A stretch of DNA of 64,000 bases from Bdellovibrionaceae bacterium UBA1609. GTDB lineage: Bacteria > Bdellovibrionota > Bdellovibrionia > Bdellovibrionales > UBA1609. Both the position numbers and the translations under genes were made by a program. A model generated the notes under the pieces. That model saw nothing but the letters and a program-made list of their open reading frames with translations, was not told the origin of the DNA and made no database searches. Below are positions 45,523 to 54,699 of the stretch, in pieces. Position 1 is the stretch's first letter; each line of letters begins with the position of its first letter. Location: positions 399,070-463,069 of the forward strand of contig DCMZ01000003.1 in NCBI GenBank assembly GCA_002321895.1. Reading direction: 5' to 3'.

Positions 45523-46167
45523 ATGAAAGATTTTTTTAAAAAGTGGCTCGTATTTTTGCTCTATCGAGGCCTAATGGCCACTTGGCGCACACGAATCATT
45601 GAAAGTCCTGAATTCAAACGCAGTTTAGCCGAGAAAAAGCCTCTCATATTAGCCTTTTTCCATGGTGACGAATTGGCCTGTGTTCAAATCATAAAAAAGT
45701 ACCGACTAGCAACTATGATTTCCACTTCCAAAGATGGATCTTTGATGGATTTCTTGGTCCGCAAACTGGGGGGTTTTACTTCTAGAGGGAGTAGTACTCG
45801 AGGCGCTGTCCAGGCTTTAAAAGGACTTATCAGTTTAATGAAGAAAGGGCATCCCGCTGCGATAGCCGTGGATGGACCGAAGGGCCCGATTTACAAAGTG
45901 AAGCCCGGTGTGTTTGAACTTTCTCGCCTAGGTAAGGCGGAAATTTTCTGCCTCACAGGACGTGCTGAACATGCTCAACATTTCCCCAAAGCATGGAACA
46001 AAACCTATCTCCCACTACCCTTTTCTCGTGTGGATATTTACATCGAAAAGGCTTATTCTCCGCTGGATCGTAAGGCAGACCCAAAAGACCCTAAACTGGC
46101 GGAAGAACTGGAAAAGAAGCTATTTGACTCAAAGCAACAACTGGGCAAACTCATTGCAGACGCTTAA
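45523..46167 (+). CDS. DUF374 lysophospholipid acyltransferase-like protein
   Basis: This 214-aa protein matches the DUF374 pattern: LILAFFHGDELACVQIIKKY, TMISTSKDGSLMDFLVRKLG, SRGSSTRGAVQALKGLI and AIAVDGPKGPIYKVKPGVFE. The family is related to LpxL/HtrB-type acyltransferases, with His-x4-Asp-like FHGDE and the SRGSS and DGPKGP signatures. It is likely to acylate a lipid at the inner membrane. It follows etfA by 41 bp. Confidence 0.85.
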   Translation: MKDFFKKWLVFLLYRGLMATWRTRIIESPEFKRSLAEKKPLILAFFHGDELACVQIIKKYRLATMISTSKDGSLMDFLVRKLGGFTSRGSSTRGAVQALKGLISLMKKGHPAAIAVDGPKGPIYKVKPGVFELSRLGKAEIFCLTGRAEHAQHFPKAWNKTYLPLPFSRVDIYIEKAYSPLDRKADPKDPKLAEELEKKLFDSKQQLGKLIADA

Positions 46168-46211
46168 TTCCAATTGATACTCTTTATGCAATGCATTTGA
46201 GAGGACAATCT

Positions 46212-47042
46212 ATGTTTAAAAAAATGGCTTTACTAATTTCTCCCTTCGTTTTTCTAGTGCCTGCTTTTGCAGCAAAGAAGACCGATGTTGTGGCCAGAGT
46301 GAACAGCACAAAAATCACTTTAGAAGATTTTGAAGAAAAATATGCCACTACAAGAAATGCCATCAATCGTCCTACGCCCGAAATATTTTTAGAAGATCTT
46401 GTTCGTTACGAAGTCGGTGTGCAGGAAGCCTATAAAAAGAAGCTTCAAAACGATCCCATCATCAAAGAACGTATGCGCCAAGAAATGTATAAACTGCTTT
46501 TAGAAAAAGCCATCGGCAATGCGGTTGAAAAGATTAAAGTTTCGGAAGCTGAGATGCGTGCGGAATACAAAAGATCTCCAGAGCTGAGATCCAGTCATAT
46601 ATTATTCGAGTTTAAACCCGACGCCACGCCAGCACAAAAAGCCACTATTAAAAAACGAGCTCTGGAAGTTTTGCGTGAGGTTAAAACCTCAAAAAGACCA
46701 TTTGAACAACTCGTAAAGCTTTACTCTGACGATACCATTTCAAAGGCCAACGGTGGTAACGTGGGCTATCTCACTCGAGTGACCGCTGTACCCACTTATT
46801 ACAACGCGGCTAAAAGGTTAAAAGTAGGGCAGATTGCTCCTGACCTCGTAGAAACGCGTTATGGTTTTCACATTATTAAGCTCACAGGCAGAAGAACGTA
46901 CAAGCAAGCTGACCGTACTCAACTTCGGGCCGTAGTTTTTGAAGCCAAGAGAAAACAAATTTTCGATCGCTATTTTGCTCAACTCAAAAAGAAATACAAA
47001 ATTTCAACAGACAAGAAGCCATTAAAGTCTGTTAAGAGATAG
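46212..47042 (+). CDS. periplasmic parvulin-type peptidyl-prolyl isomerase (first of three)
   Basis: The ATG at 46212, with AGAGGACAATCT upstream, opens a signal peptide (MFKKMALLISPFVFLVPAFA). The 276-aa protein has an N-terminal SurA-like chaperone segment (KKTDVVARVNSTKITLEDFE) and a PpiC-type domain (LRSSHILFEFKPDATPAQ, then GGNVGYLTRVTAVPTYYNAA and VETRYGFHIIKLTGRRTY). It should assist folding of exported proteins. It is followed by two related genes. Confidence 0.88.
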   Translation: MFKKMALLISPFVFLVPAFAAKKTDVVARVNSTKITLEDFEEKYATTRNAINRPTPEIFLEDLVRYEVGVQEAYKKKLQNDPIIKERMRQEMYKLLLEKAIGNAVEKIKVSEAEMRAEYKRSPELRSSHILFEFKPDATPAQKATIKKRALEVLREVKTSKRPFEQLVKLYSDDTISKANGGNVGYLTRVTAVPTYYNAAKRLKVGQIAPDLVETRYGFHIIKLTGRRTYKQADRTQLRAVVFEAKRKQIFDRYFAQLKKKYKISTDKKPLKSVKR

Positions 47043-47044
47043 TT

Positions 47045-48028
47045 ATGAAACTAAATAGAAATGGGGCCCTTTTCTGGTCCCTTTTTTTGATGATTGCAAC
47101 TGGCCTTTTGTCCTGTACAAAAAAGGATAAAGCCGTATCTGATTCAATTGTATTGAAAGTGAATAACTCCACCCTCTCTACGAAGCAATTTGCAGAACTG
47201 TTGGCCTACCAGTTACGTGATCTATCCGCTGTCACAGTAAAAGATCCCAATCATATAATCACTGCCAAAAACAAAGTGGTTAATGATTATATTATGCAAA
47301 TCATCACTCGAGATTGGGCCAAACAAAATGAAGTACAAATTCAAAAAGACGGTGAAGATGGTTGGGAAAACGAAGTGCTTAAACTAAAAAGCAACTATCC
47401 CGACGAACTTGCTTTTCGCCAATCATTGAATCAAGTCGGATTGGCTCAAAGTGAGTGGGAAGCTCGTGTACGATTTTCTGTTTTACAGAAAAAGGTGATG
47501 AGTAAACTCAATGAACAAATGGAAAAGCCGACAGAAAAAGATCTCAAGGATTATTACAAAAATCGCAGAGATGAGTTTCGTACTCCTCCGCAAGCTAAAC
47601 TTAAACAAATCGTTGTTTCCACGGAAGCTGATGCCAAGCGAATACTTCAAGAGCTAAGAGGCCGAAGATCCATAGAAGACTTAGCTAAAAAATTCTCTAT
47701 TAGCCCCGAAGGCGAGCTCGGTGGTGATTTGGGTTGGGTCGAAAAAGGCACAGCCAAAGTGTTTGATACTGCCTTCACCATGAAAGTGGGTAGGCTGAGC
47801 CATATCATTAAAAGTCCCTTTGGCTACCACATCTATAAAGTGATAGCGCGCAAACAAGGACAGCGCCAACCCTTTGCAGAAGTTAAAGATGAAATCTATC
47901 GGCGACTTTTATCCAATCGTGAACAAGCCATTCATTCGGCTTGGCTAGAAGAACAGATAAGAAAAACCAGGGTTTTCAAGAATGAATCCCTCATCAATCA
48001 ACTCATCGTTGAGACTCGAGGAGAATAA
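47045..48028 (+). CDS. parvulin-type peptidyl-prolyl isomerase, lipoprotein (second of three)
   Basis: The 327-aa protein has a lipoprotein signal (MATGLLSC-type: LMIATGLLSC, acylated Cys). The mature part has a SurA-like N-terminal helix region (VLKVNNSTLSTKQFAELLAY) and a parvulin domain (FRTPPQAKLKQIVVSTEADA, GGDLGWVEKGTAKVFDTAF, SPFGYHIYKVIARKQGQRQP). Like PrsA, it would be tethered by lipid, probably to a membrane facing the periplasm. It shares one base with the next gene (TAATG). Confidence 0.88.
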   Translation: MKLNRNGALFWSLFLMIATGLLSCTKKDKAVSDSIVLKVNNSTLSTKQFAELLAYQLRDLSAVTVKDPNHIITAKNKVVNDYIMQIITRDWAKQNEVQIQKDGEDGWENEVLKLKSNYPDELAFRQSLNQVGLAQSEWEARVRFSVLQKKVMSKLNEQMEKPTEKDLKDYYKNRRDEFRTPPQAKLKQIVVSTEADAKRILQELRGRRSIEDLAKKFSISPEGELGGDLGWVEKGTAKVFDTAFTMKVGRLSHIIKSPFGYHIYKVIARKQGQRQPFAEVKDEIYRRLLSNREQAIHSAWLEEQIRKTRVFKNESLINQLIVETRGE

Positions 48029-48978
48029 TGCGTTTCCTACTCATTTTTGTTTTTTTATTTTCTACCAATGCGCTTTCAGCAGAAACTGTTGAAAGAATCA
48101 TTGCCATAGTTAACAACGAAATCATTACATTAAGTGATGTCAGTGAATACAAATCTAAATTACGATCTGACTCTCTAGTAGATCAAGCTGTTCTACAGTT
48201 TAAAGATCAGCCAAAACTTATGAAGGACGAAAAATATCTCATTAGTCATCTCATCGACGAAAAATTAGTGGATAGCGAAATTAAGCGTAGCAAGCTTTCC
48301 ATCACGTTCGAAAAGGTTGACCAAGAAATACGACGGATAGCAAGCACTCAAGGTGTATCTCGTGAACAGCTTAAAGCGGCGTTACAAGAGAGAGGAATTA
48401 AGTACTCTGATTATCAAGATTTTATAAAAACCAGTATTGAAAGACGTTCTTTGATTGAAAAGGAAGTTCAATCGAAAGTTAAAATTTCTGAAGAGGATGT
48501 AACCTCATACTATATTTCAAAGTTTGGGACTACTGGGAAGGAAGCTTTCGAATATCAATTGGCTCATATTTTAACTCTTAATGAAAATGGCGGCAAAAAG
48601 GCGGCATTGGAAAAAGCGGAGAAAGCCATGGCTAAGCTGCAGTCTGGAGAAGAATTTTCCGCCGTAGCCGAACAGCTCAGTGAAGATCCAAATTTCACTT
48701 CCGGTGGACTCATGGGGACCTTTAAAAGTGGTGAAATGCGGAAAGAAATAGAGCGCGCCATCGGTAAGCTAGATGTGGGTGAAACCACCAAAGTCATTCC
48801 TATTCCACAGGGCTTTCAAATCGTAAAAGTTGTGAAAAAAACACTTACCACTAACCCAGAAATTGCTTCTAAAACTAATTCTATTCGACAAGTTTTGATG
48901 GCAGATGCTATTAAACGGGGTCTGAAAAGTTGGTTAGACGAACAAAGAGAAAGAGCATTTATCCGGATTAACAAATGA
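48028..48978 (+). CDS. SurA-like periplasmic chaperone/isomerase (third of three)
   Basis: The 316-aa protein has a signal peptide (MRFLLIFVFLFSTNALSA) and SurA character: ETVERIIAIVNNEIITLSDV at the N-terminus and a parvulin domain (AFEYQLAHILTLNENGGKKA, then GGLMGTFKSGEMRKEIERAI, IPIPQGFQIVKVVKKT). E. coli has surA directly before pdxA, and here the same pair is conserved, with a 4-bp overlap. It should chaperone outer-membrane proteins. Confidence 0.9.
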   Translation: MRFLLIFVFLFSTNALSAETVERIIAIVNNEIITLSDVSEYKSKLRSDSLVDQAVLQFKDQPKLMKDEKYLISHLIDEKLVDSEIKRSKLSITFEKVDQEIRRIASTQGVSREQLKAALQERGIKYSDYQDFIKTSIERRSLIEKEVQSKVKISEEDVTSYYISKFGTTGKEAFEYQLAHILTLNENGGKKAALEKAEKAMAKLQSGEEFSAVAEQLSEDPNFTSGGLMGTFKSGEMRKEIERAIGKLDVGETTKVIPIPQGFQIVKVVKKTLTTNPEIASKTNSIRQVLMADAIKRGLKSWLDEQRERAFIRINK

Positions 48979-49943
48979 CGCCTTTAAAGATTGCTATTAC
49001 TACAGGGGATGCCGACGGTATTGGCACCGAAGTGGTGGCAAAGGCTCTCTCTGAAATACAGCTCAAGCGTAACGTACATTTTTATTTTTATAGAACACCC
49101 AAGTGCCCCAAAAAGCATTTGGCTCTGATCGATAGAAAGTTCTATCGTAAACAAGTCAATTCCATTCATGAAGCCATAAAAGAGTCGCACATCGATGACA
49201 CTGTGTTTTTTGATATCTCTGTGGATTCAAATCCCGCTTATTTTGTAAAAGAGGCTTCTGAGTTATGTCAAAATGGTGTCTTAGATGCCATTGTCACGGG
49301 ACCTCTTTCAAAACCCCTCATCACTCAATCAGGACTTGGTGTTATCGGTCATACTGGACTATTTCGACAGATGGTAAAAGATAAGCCCCTATTTATGGCG
49401 TTTCTAGGAGAGCATTTTAATGTTTCATTGGTCACGGATCATGTACCTCTAGGTGAGGTCACCAAGCACCTTTCCCCTGAGCTAGTCGTTCAATGTATCA
49501 TTGAGACTCATAAACTTAAGCAGCGCCTGTCAGAGCAGCAAGCGGCAAAACCGATGGCTTTGGTAGGATTAAATCCACACGCTGGCGACCTAGGTGTCAT
49601 TGGCCAAGAAGAAGTCTCCTATTTTAATGCCATTATCTCTGAATGTAGGTCCAAAGGAATTAACGTAGAGGGACCGGTAGTTCCGGATGTGGCCTTTCAG
49701 CGTCAAAATTGGGACAGATATAGTTTTTACATTTCAATGTATCATGACCAAGGATTAATTCCTTTTAAGCTTGTTCATGGACAAGATTCTGGGGTTCACG
49801 TTACGTTAGGACTACCATTTATTCGCACCAGCGTGGATCATGGCACAGCAAAGGACATTTTTAATCAAGATAAAGCAGAGTCAAAAAGTATGCTCGAGGC
49901 CATTGAATGGGCTCTTGGTTCTGCAGCGGAGATCAAAAATTAG
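48975..49943 (+). CDS. pdxA: 4-hydroxythreonine-4-phosphate dehydrogenase
   Basis: PdxA acts in pyridoxal 5'-phosphate synthesis. The 322-aa protein contains ITTGDADGIGTEVVAKAL, the three metal-ligand histidine regions (VIGHTGLFRQM, LNPHAGDLGVIGQEE, MYHDQGLIPFKLVHG) and the end motif VHVTLGLPFIRTSVDHGTAK. It is coupled to the SurA-like gene by an ATGA overlap. Confidence 0.95.
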   Translation: MTPLKIAITTGDADGIGTEVVAKALSEIQLKRNVHFYFYRTPKCPKKHLALIDRKFYRKQVNSIHEAIKESHIDDTVFFDISVDSNPAYFVKEASELCQNGVLDAIVTGPLSKPLITQSGLGVIGHTGLFRQMVKDKPLFMAFLGEHFNVSLVTDHVPLGEVTKHLSPELVVQCIIETHKLKQRLSEQQAAKPMALVGLNPHAGDLGVIGQEEVSYFNAIISECRSKGINVEGPVVPDVAFQRQNWDRYSFYISMYHDQGLIPFKLVHGQDSGVHVTLGLPFIRTSVDHGTAKDIFNQDKAESKSMLEAIEWALGSAAEIKN

Positions 49944-49969
49944 ATTTAACCTCATAAAGGACAAAGAAA

Positions 49970-51340
49970 ATGATAATGGATTCAAGCATTTTTAGAGAGT
50001 ACGATATTCGGGGAGTTTTTGAGAAAGATTACGACCTTGAATTTGCCTATAATCTGGGTAAAGCCTATGTAAGTTTAGTAGAGAAAACCACTGGCACAAA
50101 GAATCCCACTGTGACCGTTGGATACGATGCCAGACTTTCAAGTCCACCTATTTCTGAAAATTTAATTCGTGGTATGGTTGAGTCTGGAGCTAAGGTTTAT
50201 GACTTAGGCCAAATCACCTCTCCTATCTCGTATTTTTCTACATTCACTATGGAAAATGTAGTCGGTGGAATTATGGTGACTGGATCGCATAATCCACCCG
50301 AGTACAATGGCTTTAAAATATCAGTGGGTAAAACAACCATCCATGGATCCCAGATCAAAGAGATTGAACAGATTATTAAAACCCAAGACTACGTTTTTGG
50401 AGATGGGTCTTCTGAAACATTTGACATTTTTCCATCTTATCTTGCTCGTTATAAAGAAGAATTTAAAGATCTTAAATCCATTCCTGTTGTATTAGATTGT
50501 GGAAATGGTGCTGCTGGCTGTATTGCTAGAGAGTTGTATGAAACCGTAGGATTAACCCCTGAAATATTGTACGAAAAACCAGACGGCACTTTTCCTAACC
50601 ATCATCCCGATCCTACAGTGGAAGAAAATTTAACTGACTTAAAAAATAAAGTAAAAGAAGTGGGAGCCGCCGTAGGTATAGGCTTCGATGGAGATGCTGA
50701 CCGAATCGGTATCGTAGATGGCGAAGGCAATTTTATTTTAGGGGATGAAATGATGCTCATATTCGCCCGCGCCATATTAGAGGAGACTCCCGGTGCTAAA
50801 ATTATCGGGGATGTGAAATGTTCAGATCGACTATACAACGATATTAACAATCGTGGTGGTAACGCTATTATGTGGAAGACTGGACACTCTTTGATCAAAA
50901 ATAAAATTAAAGAAGAGAACGCTCCCTTTGGAGGCGAACTCAGTGGACATATCTTTTTTGCAGACAGAAACTATGGATACGATGATGCGCTTTATGCAGG
51001 ATTGAGATTAGTTGAAATTATGGCTCGGACGGGCAAAACCATTCCACAGTTGTTGGAAGGATTACCACCAGCTTTTAACACTCCTGAAATTCGCATCGAC
51101 ACTACCGAAGAAAAAAAGCATCTTATAGTTGGGAAACTTAAAGAGAAGTTTGCATCCGATACAGAAGACTACAAAGTGAATATGCAAGATGGAGTGCGTG
51201 TATCTTTCAAAGATGGATGGGCTCTGTCTCGAGCTTCAAACACGCAACCCGTACTTGTTCTTCGCTTTGAAGCGGAATCTGAAGAGTCCCTCGGTAACAT
51301 TCGAAAAGAATTTGAAGACGTGGTGAATCCACTACTCTAA
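49970..51340 (+). CDS. phosphomannomutase/phosphoglucomutase
   Basis: This enzyme interconverts hexose 1- and 6-phosphates for LPS and exopolysaccharide precursors. The 456-aa protein has the phosphoserine motif VTGSHNPPEYNGFK (Ser106), the metal loop GIGFDGDADRIG, the sugar-ring-recognition loop GGELSGH and the phosphate-binding loop RASNTQPVLVLRFE. AAAGGACAAAGAAA precedes the ATG at 49970. It overlaps the next, opposite gene tail to tail by 4 bp. ManB and AlgC-type specificities cannot be separated here. Confidence 0.93.
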   Translation: MIMDSSIFREYDIRGVFEKDYDLEFAYNLGKAYVSLVEKTTGTKNPTVTVGYDARLSSPPISENLIRGMVESGAKVYDLGQITSPISYFSTFTMENVVGGIMVTGSHNPPEYNGFKISVGKTTIHGSQIKEIEQIIKTQDYVFGDGSSETFDIFPSYLARYKEEFKDLKSIPVVLDCGNGAAGCIARELYETVGLTPEILYEKPDGTFPNHHPDPTVEENLTDLKNKVKEVGAAVGIGFDGDADRIGIVDGEGNFILGDEMMLIFARAILEETPGAKIIGDVKCSDRLYNDINNRGGNAIMWKTGHSLIKNKIKEENAPFGGELSGHIFFADRNYGYDDALYAGLRLVEIMARTGKTIPQLLEGLPPAFNTPEIRIDTTEEKKHLIVGKLKEKFASDTEDYKVNMQDGVRVSFKDGWALSRASNTQPVLVLRFEAESEESLGNIRKEFEDVVNPLL

Positions 51341-53466
51341 GCGGCCTTTGAATCCTCTTTCTCTTGAACCAGCTTATTGTAATATTCTGCAATAAGCTGA
51401 AGGAGAAAGGATTCCTGATGATATTTTCTGTAGTTAGAACCCGCAGTTCTTTTTATAAAAAATTCTCTGAAGTTTTTCTGCATCATTCTATTTTTTTGAT
51501 TTTCCAAAAGAATGCGTTCTTGTTTTAGATATTTATAAAACTTATTGTTTTTAGCCAAATGTAGAAATACATCAAAACTTACTTTTTTCGCCGTCGATAA
51601 ATCTTTGATATCAATGGCAATCATACCTTTGTGCGATGAAAACGACTGGGGAAGCATATCTTCATGTACGAAAAAGCTTACACCTAATTCCTTACTTTTA
51701 TGAACATTCAAAAGACAAAACCGACTTATATCGTCGGACCAATCTACATATTGTACAGGCTCCACTTCAATGTTATCTGGAACATCAACGCTAAACTCAG
51801 CATCAATTTCGTGAAAATTTTGAATCAATGACGACCTAAAATCTAGAATAAAATCTTCGTCCACAAGTCCTTCCGGCGCAGCTACCAAGAGATAGCCATT
51901 AAGTCCTGGGGACCTGACAGTAAAGCTCCTAAATGCATGTGCAATCTTTAGTGGATCCATTTCATTAAAATTATTATTACAAGAGGTATTGAATGCCGCT
52001 TGGACCGCTCGATAAAGAGCTTCCAACATAGGTTCCGACTCTTCGTGCTCACCTATCTTTTTTAAATTTCTTCGCTCACGATCTACTTTTTCCTGTTCAG
52101 AGTGAGCTTTATCATCTTTGTTGGTTTGGATGATTTTGTTTTTCTTTTTTAACTTATCCAACTCTTCTGCGGTGTCTTGCCTTTTTTCCCATGCAAACTG
52201 ATTGTTGTTACTGTTATCATCATTATCCGGCTTCTTCTGATCGGCCTGCTTGCCTTGCAGACCCTTTGTATTTTCAGCCTGTGATCCGTCTTCGTTGGAT
52301 GTCGATTCTTCCGACGGATTCTGGTTTTTAGCTGTTGCTGTCTTCCCTGATGAATGGGCATAGGGATCTGTGCCCTCATTAGAAGAGGATTCCGAGGACT
52401 CCTCACCATCATCCCATAAAGGTAAATCTTCAGATGGTCCACTTGAACTCGCCGATTTAGAATGATCCGTTTCATCCTTGTGTTCAGCATTGCTTTTTTC
52501 ACTCGCTGCCGCGGCCGTTACACCTGAAGAATGAGCATAGGGATCATGTGAGTCGCTTTGACCTTGTCCTTCGGATCCCGCTTCGCCTTGTTCTGCCGTT
52601 GGATTACTTCCGTTGGTACTACTATCTGTATCCATTCCGCCATTGGCTGAAGAGTGTTGTTGTGAGTGGCCAGAATTTCCCCCACTCACAGATCCACTAT
52701 TACTTTGCGCATAGGGATCGTAGTTTTGGTCTCCACCCATATGGCCTGAGTTTGAAGAACCTTGTCCTGTGCCCCCCACCATACCAGCATGGCCATTGTC
52801 CGAACTCTCACCGGAGGGTGTATACCCGTTGCTCCCGCCAGCTCCATCTTCAGCATTGCCACTATAACCGCCAGCTCCATCATCATCTTCATTGGCAAAT
52901 CGGAGTAGATCTTTCATTTTATCCGAATTGCCTTTTACTTCGATATTACCTTGCTCACCATCTGAGCCAAAGGATGGATTGTTCTCGTCACTGGAATTAT
53001 CGGAGTCTGGATTCAACTCCTGCTGAATGATTTTCTTTAAACCCCATTGGATAGAAGGTCCACTCACTGCATTTTTCCAGACATATCGCTGTCTGGAAGC
53101 ATTAAGCTTCTTCATGGTTTGTCCCGTCATATCCTCACCAAACATTACCACTCGGGTGTTAAATGTCTGAGCGAGTAACGCTGGTAACTTTTGAACTTTT
53201 GGATTGGGATTATCCACACTGATTAGTACAAAGTGCGGCACCTCTTTGACGGCTGTCTGAATAGCTTCGCCCAAACCTGCAACAATAAATGTGGGCCAGC
53301 CTCTTCGAGAAAGGAACGAACCTATGCTTTTGAACTTTGCCAAACTCTTACAAATAACAAGAATCCGAATCTCCTGCTCGTCCGGAGCAATATCTGCAAG
53401 AATCTCAGTGGTTCTTTGTTCACCTTGTTGAGGTGGTTTTTTTTCCGTGTTTTCGTCTTCTGCCAT
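51337..53466 (-). CDS. pseudo-receiver protein with long low-complexity linker and DPYA motifs
   Basis: The 709-aa protein has a receiver-like domain at residues 33-148: beta1 IRILVICK without the acidic pair, a candidate phospho-Asp85 in FVLISVDNPNP, and Lys131 in YVWKNAVSG. Residues 150-430 are Ser/Gly/Asn/Asp rich with the motif DPYA-x-S at 250, 308 and 367. A coiled-coil-like stretch (about 430-475) and a folded C-terminal domain of unknown family (MLEALYRAVQAAFNTSCNNN and on) follow. It may act as a polarity or signalling scaffold. It is convergent with the hexomutase. Confidence 0.72.
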   Translation of the reverse strand: MAEDENTEKKPPQQGEQRTTEILADIAPDEQEIRILVICKSLAKFKSIGSFLSRRGWPTFIVAGLGEAIQTAVKEVPHFVLISVDNPNPKVQKLPALLAQTFNTRVVMFGEDMTGQTMKKLNASRQRYVWKNAVSGPSIQWGLKKIIQQELNPDSDNSSDENNPSFGSDGEQGNIEVKGNSDKMKDLLRFANEDDDGAGGYSGNAEDGAGGSNGYTPSGESSDNGHAGMVGGTGQGSSNSGHMGGDQNYDPYAQSNSGSVSGGNSGHSQQHSSANGGMDTDSSTNGSNPTAEQGEAGSEGQGQSDSHDPYAHSSGVTAAAASEKSNAEHKDETDHSKSASSSGPSEDLPLWDDGEESSESSSNEGTDPYAHSSGKTATAKNQNPSEESTSNEDGSQAENTKGLQGKQADQKKPDNDDNSNNNQFAWEKRQDTAEELDKLKKKNKIIQTNKDDKAHSEQEKVDRERRNLKKIGEHEESEPMLEALYRAVQAAFNTSCNNNFNEMDPLKIAHAFRSFTVRSPGLNGYLLVAAPEGLVDEDFILDFRSSLIQNFHEIDAEFSVDVPDNIEVEPVQYVDWSDDISRFCLLNVHKSKELGVSFFVHEDMLPQSFSSHKGMIAIDIKDLSTAKKVSFDVFLHLAKNNKFYKYLKQERILLENQKNRMMQKNFREFFIKRTAGSNYRKYHQESFLLQLIAEYYNKLVQEKEDSKAA

Positions 53467-53614
53467 CTGTCCAATTCACTTGTGATTCTAGAAGCTTATC
53501 GGTGCCTATGGCTGTGAATATTATGTATTAGAGGATTTACTACCTTATTAAGAATAAAAAAGGCGAAGGCTAAGAATTTCTGTATCAAATCAATACAGGA
53601 GATCTCATAATCAT

Positions 53615-53645
53615 ACAAAAAACCCCAATGTAAAACATCGGGGTC
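53615..53645 (-). terminator. intrinsic terminator of the Fo operon
   Basis: The minus strand has ACCCCGATGT, loop TTT, ACATTGGGGT (one G-T pair) and then T6, 32 bp after the atpE stop. Confidence 0.88.
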
Positions 53646-53676
53646 CCTTGATCCACTTATTGGAATAGGTTCTAGA

Positions 53677-53988
53677 TTAGAACTTACCTGCTAAGTTAAA
53701 CGCAACAACAAGAGCGTAGATAACAAGTGATTCGATAAGTACAAGACCTAGAATCATTGGTACAAACATAGCATCTTTAGCTTGAGGGTTTCTTGCAATA
53801 CCTTCCATTGCAGAAGCACCAATTTTACTTTGGCCTAAAGCTCCACCAACAGCGGCGATAGCAATTGTAAGACCAGCTGCTAATGCCATTAATCCACTGT
53901 CTCCACTTCCCATAGCTTCAGCATCTTGAGCAAATGCAGGGACGGAGCTAAGAAGACCTACCAGTGTGAGCATAATATTGTTTTTCAT
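53677..53988 (-). CDS. atpE: ATP synthase Fo subunit c
   Basis: The c subunit forms the ion-driven rotor ring. The ATG at 53988 follows GGGAGAAAACG; the ORF extends to 54033 but overlaps atpB. The 103-aa product has an N-terminal signal-like segment (VGLLSSVPAFAQ) and then two transmembrane helices joined by the polar loop ARNPQAK. Key residues are Gln53 in helix 1 and Glu86-Ser87 with Tyr91 in helix 2, the ion-site set seen in Na+-binding c subunits. It is the last gene of the Fo operon. Confidence 0.95.
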   Translation of the reverse strand: MKNNIMLTLVGLLSSVPAFAQDAEAMGSGDSGLMALAAGLTIAIAAVGGALGQSKIGASAMEGIARNPQAKDAMFVPMILGLVLIESLVIYALVVAFNLAGKF

Positions 53989-54001
53989 CGTTTTCTCTCC
54001 C

Positions 54002-54688
54002 TTAGTGATCGTGCGATATTGCCATGGATACATAAATCATGGTCAACATAGTAAAAACAAACGCCTGCATAAAACAGACAAATAACCCAAGAAAATAGAA
54101 TACAATAGGAACCACTGGAACCAACTCCAGGAACACACCTAATACGGCGTGGTCACCCATCATATTACCCTTTAATCGCAGACCTAAACTGATCGGTCTA
54201 ACAATATGAGATACCAGCTCAATAAGTACCATTAACCATGCTAACCACATGACAGGACCTAAAAACTGTTTCAAATAACTGATTCCGTGCTCTTTAACGC
54301 CTTCAATATTGTAAACAACGAATACAAACAGCCCCAACCCAACGGTCGTGTTGATGTTATCCGTTGCCGGCGTCATCCCGGGAATTAAACCCAAAACGTT
54401 ATTAAAAAAGATATAGAAAAATATCGTCGCAAACATAGGTGAGTATCTGCGACCATCTTCACCCATCACCATTACAGTTAGGCTAGCTATGAACTCGGTA
54501 ACTACTTCTAAAAAGCCTTTTAAATTTAACTTGCCGGCAGGAAGGATCGCTGATTCTCCGGAACCCAAAGCCATTCGCCCTAAAATAGATAGTCCAATTA
54601 ACAACCCTGTAGCAGCAATAAGAGTGGCCACGTGTATATAGTGGTGACCAACAGAAGGGATTAATTGCGTCCAATTAAAATGAACCAT
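54002..54688 (-). CDS. atpB: ATP synthase Fo subunit a
   Basis: Subunit a provides the ion half-channels beside the c-ring. The 228-aa protein has about five to six membrane helices. The stator Arg171 is in the conserved SLGLRLKGNMMGDH motif, and the last helix includes AFVFTMLTMIYVSMAISHDH. It lies 13 bp upstream of atpE and 11 bp after the AtpI-like gene. Neither atpF nor the F1 genes are in this window. Confidence 0.95.
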   Translation of the reverse strand: MVHFNWTQLIPSVGHHYIHVATLIAATGLLIGLSILGRMALGSGESAILPAGKLNLKGFLEVVTEFIASLTVMVMGEDGRRYSPMFATIFFYIFFNNVLGLIPGMTPATDNINTTVGLGLFVFVVYNIEGVKEHGISYLKQFLGPVMWLAWLMVLIELVSHIVRPISLGLRLKGNMMGDHAVLGVFLELVPVVPIVFYFLGLFVCFMQAFVFTMLTMIYVSMAISHDH

Positions 54689-54699
54689 GACTTCGCTTT

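Noticed and set aside
52250..52900. Possible tandem repeat or CRISPR-like array in the pseudo-receiver gene
   Set aside because: The periodic DPYA motif is in protein sequence; the DNA has no exact repeats with unique spacers.
52548..53030. 160-aa plus-strand ORF opposite the pseudo-receiver gene
   Set aside because: It is the complement of the low-complexity Ser/Gly linker, giving His/Tyr/Leu-rich nonsense.
53989..54033. Extended AtpE start
   Set aside because: It overlaps the atpB coding end and lacks a Shine-Dalgarno; the ATG at 53988 has GGGAG.
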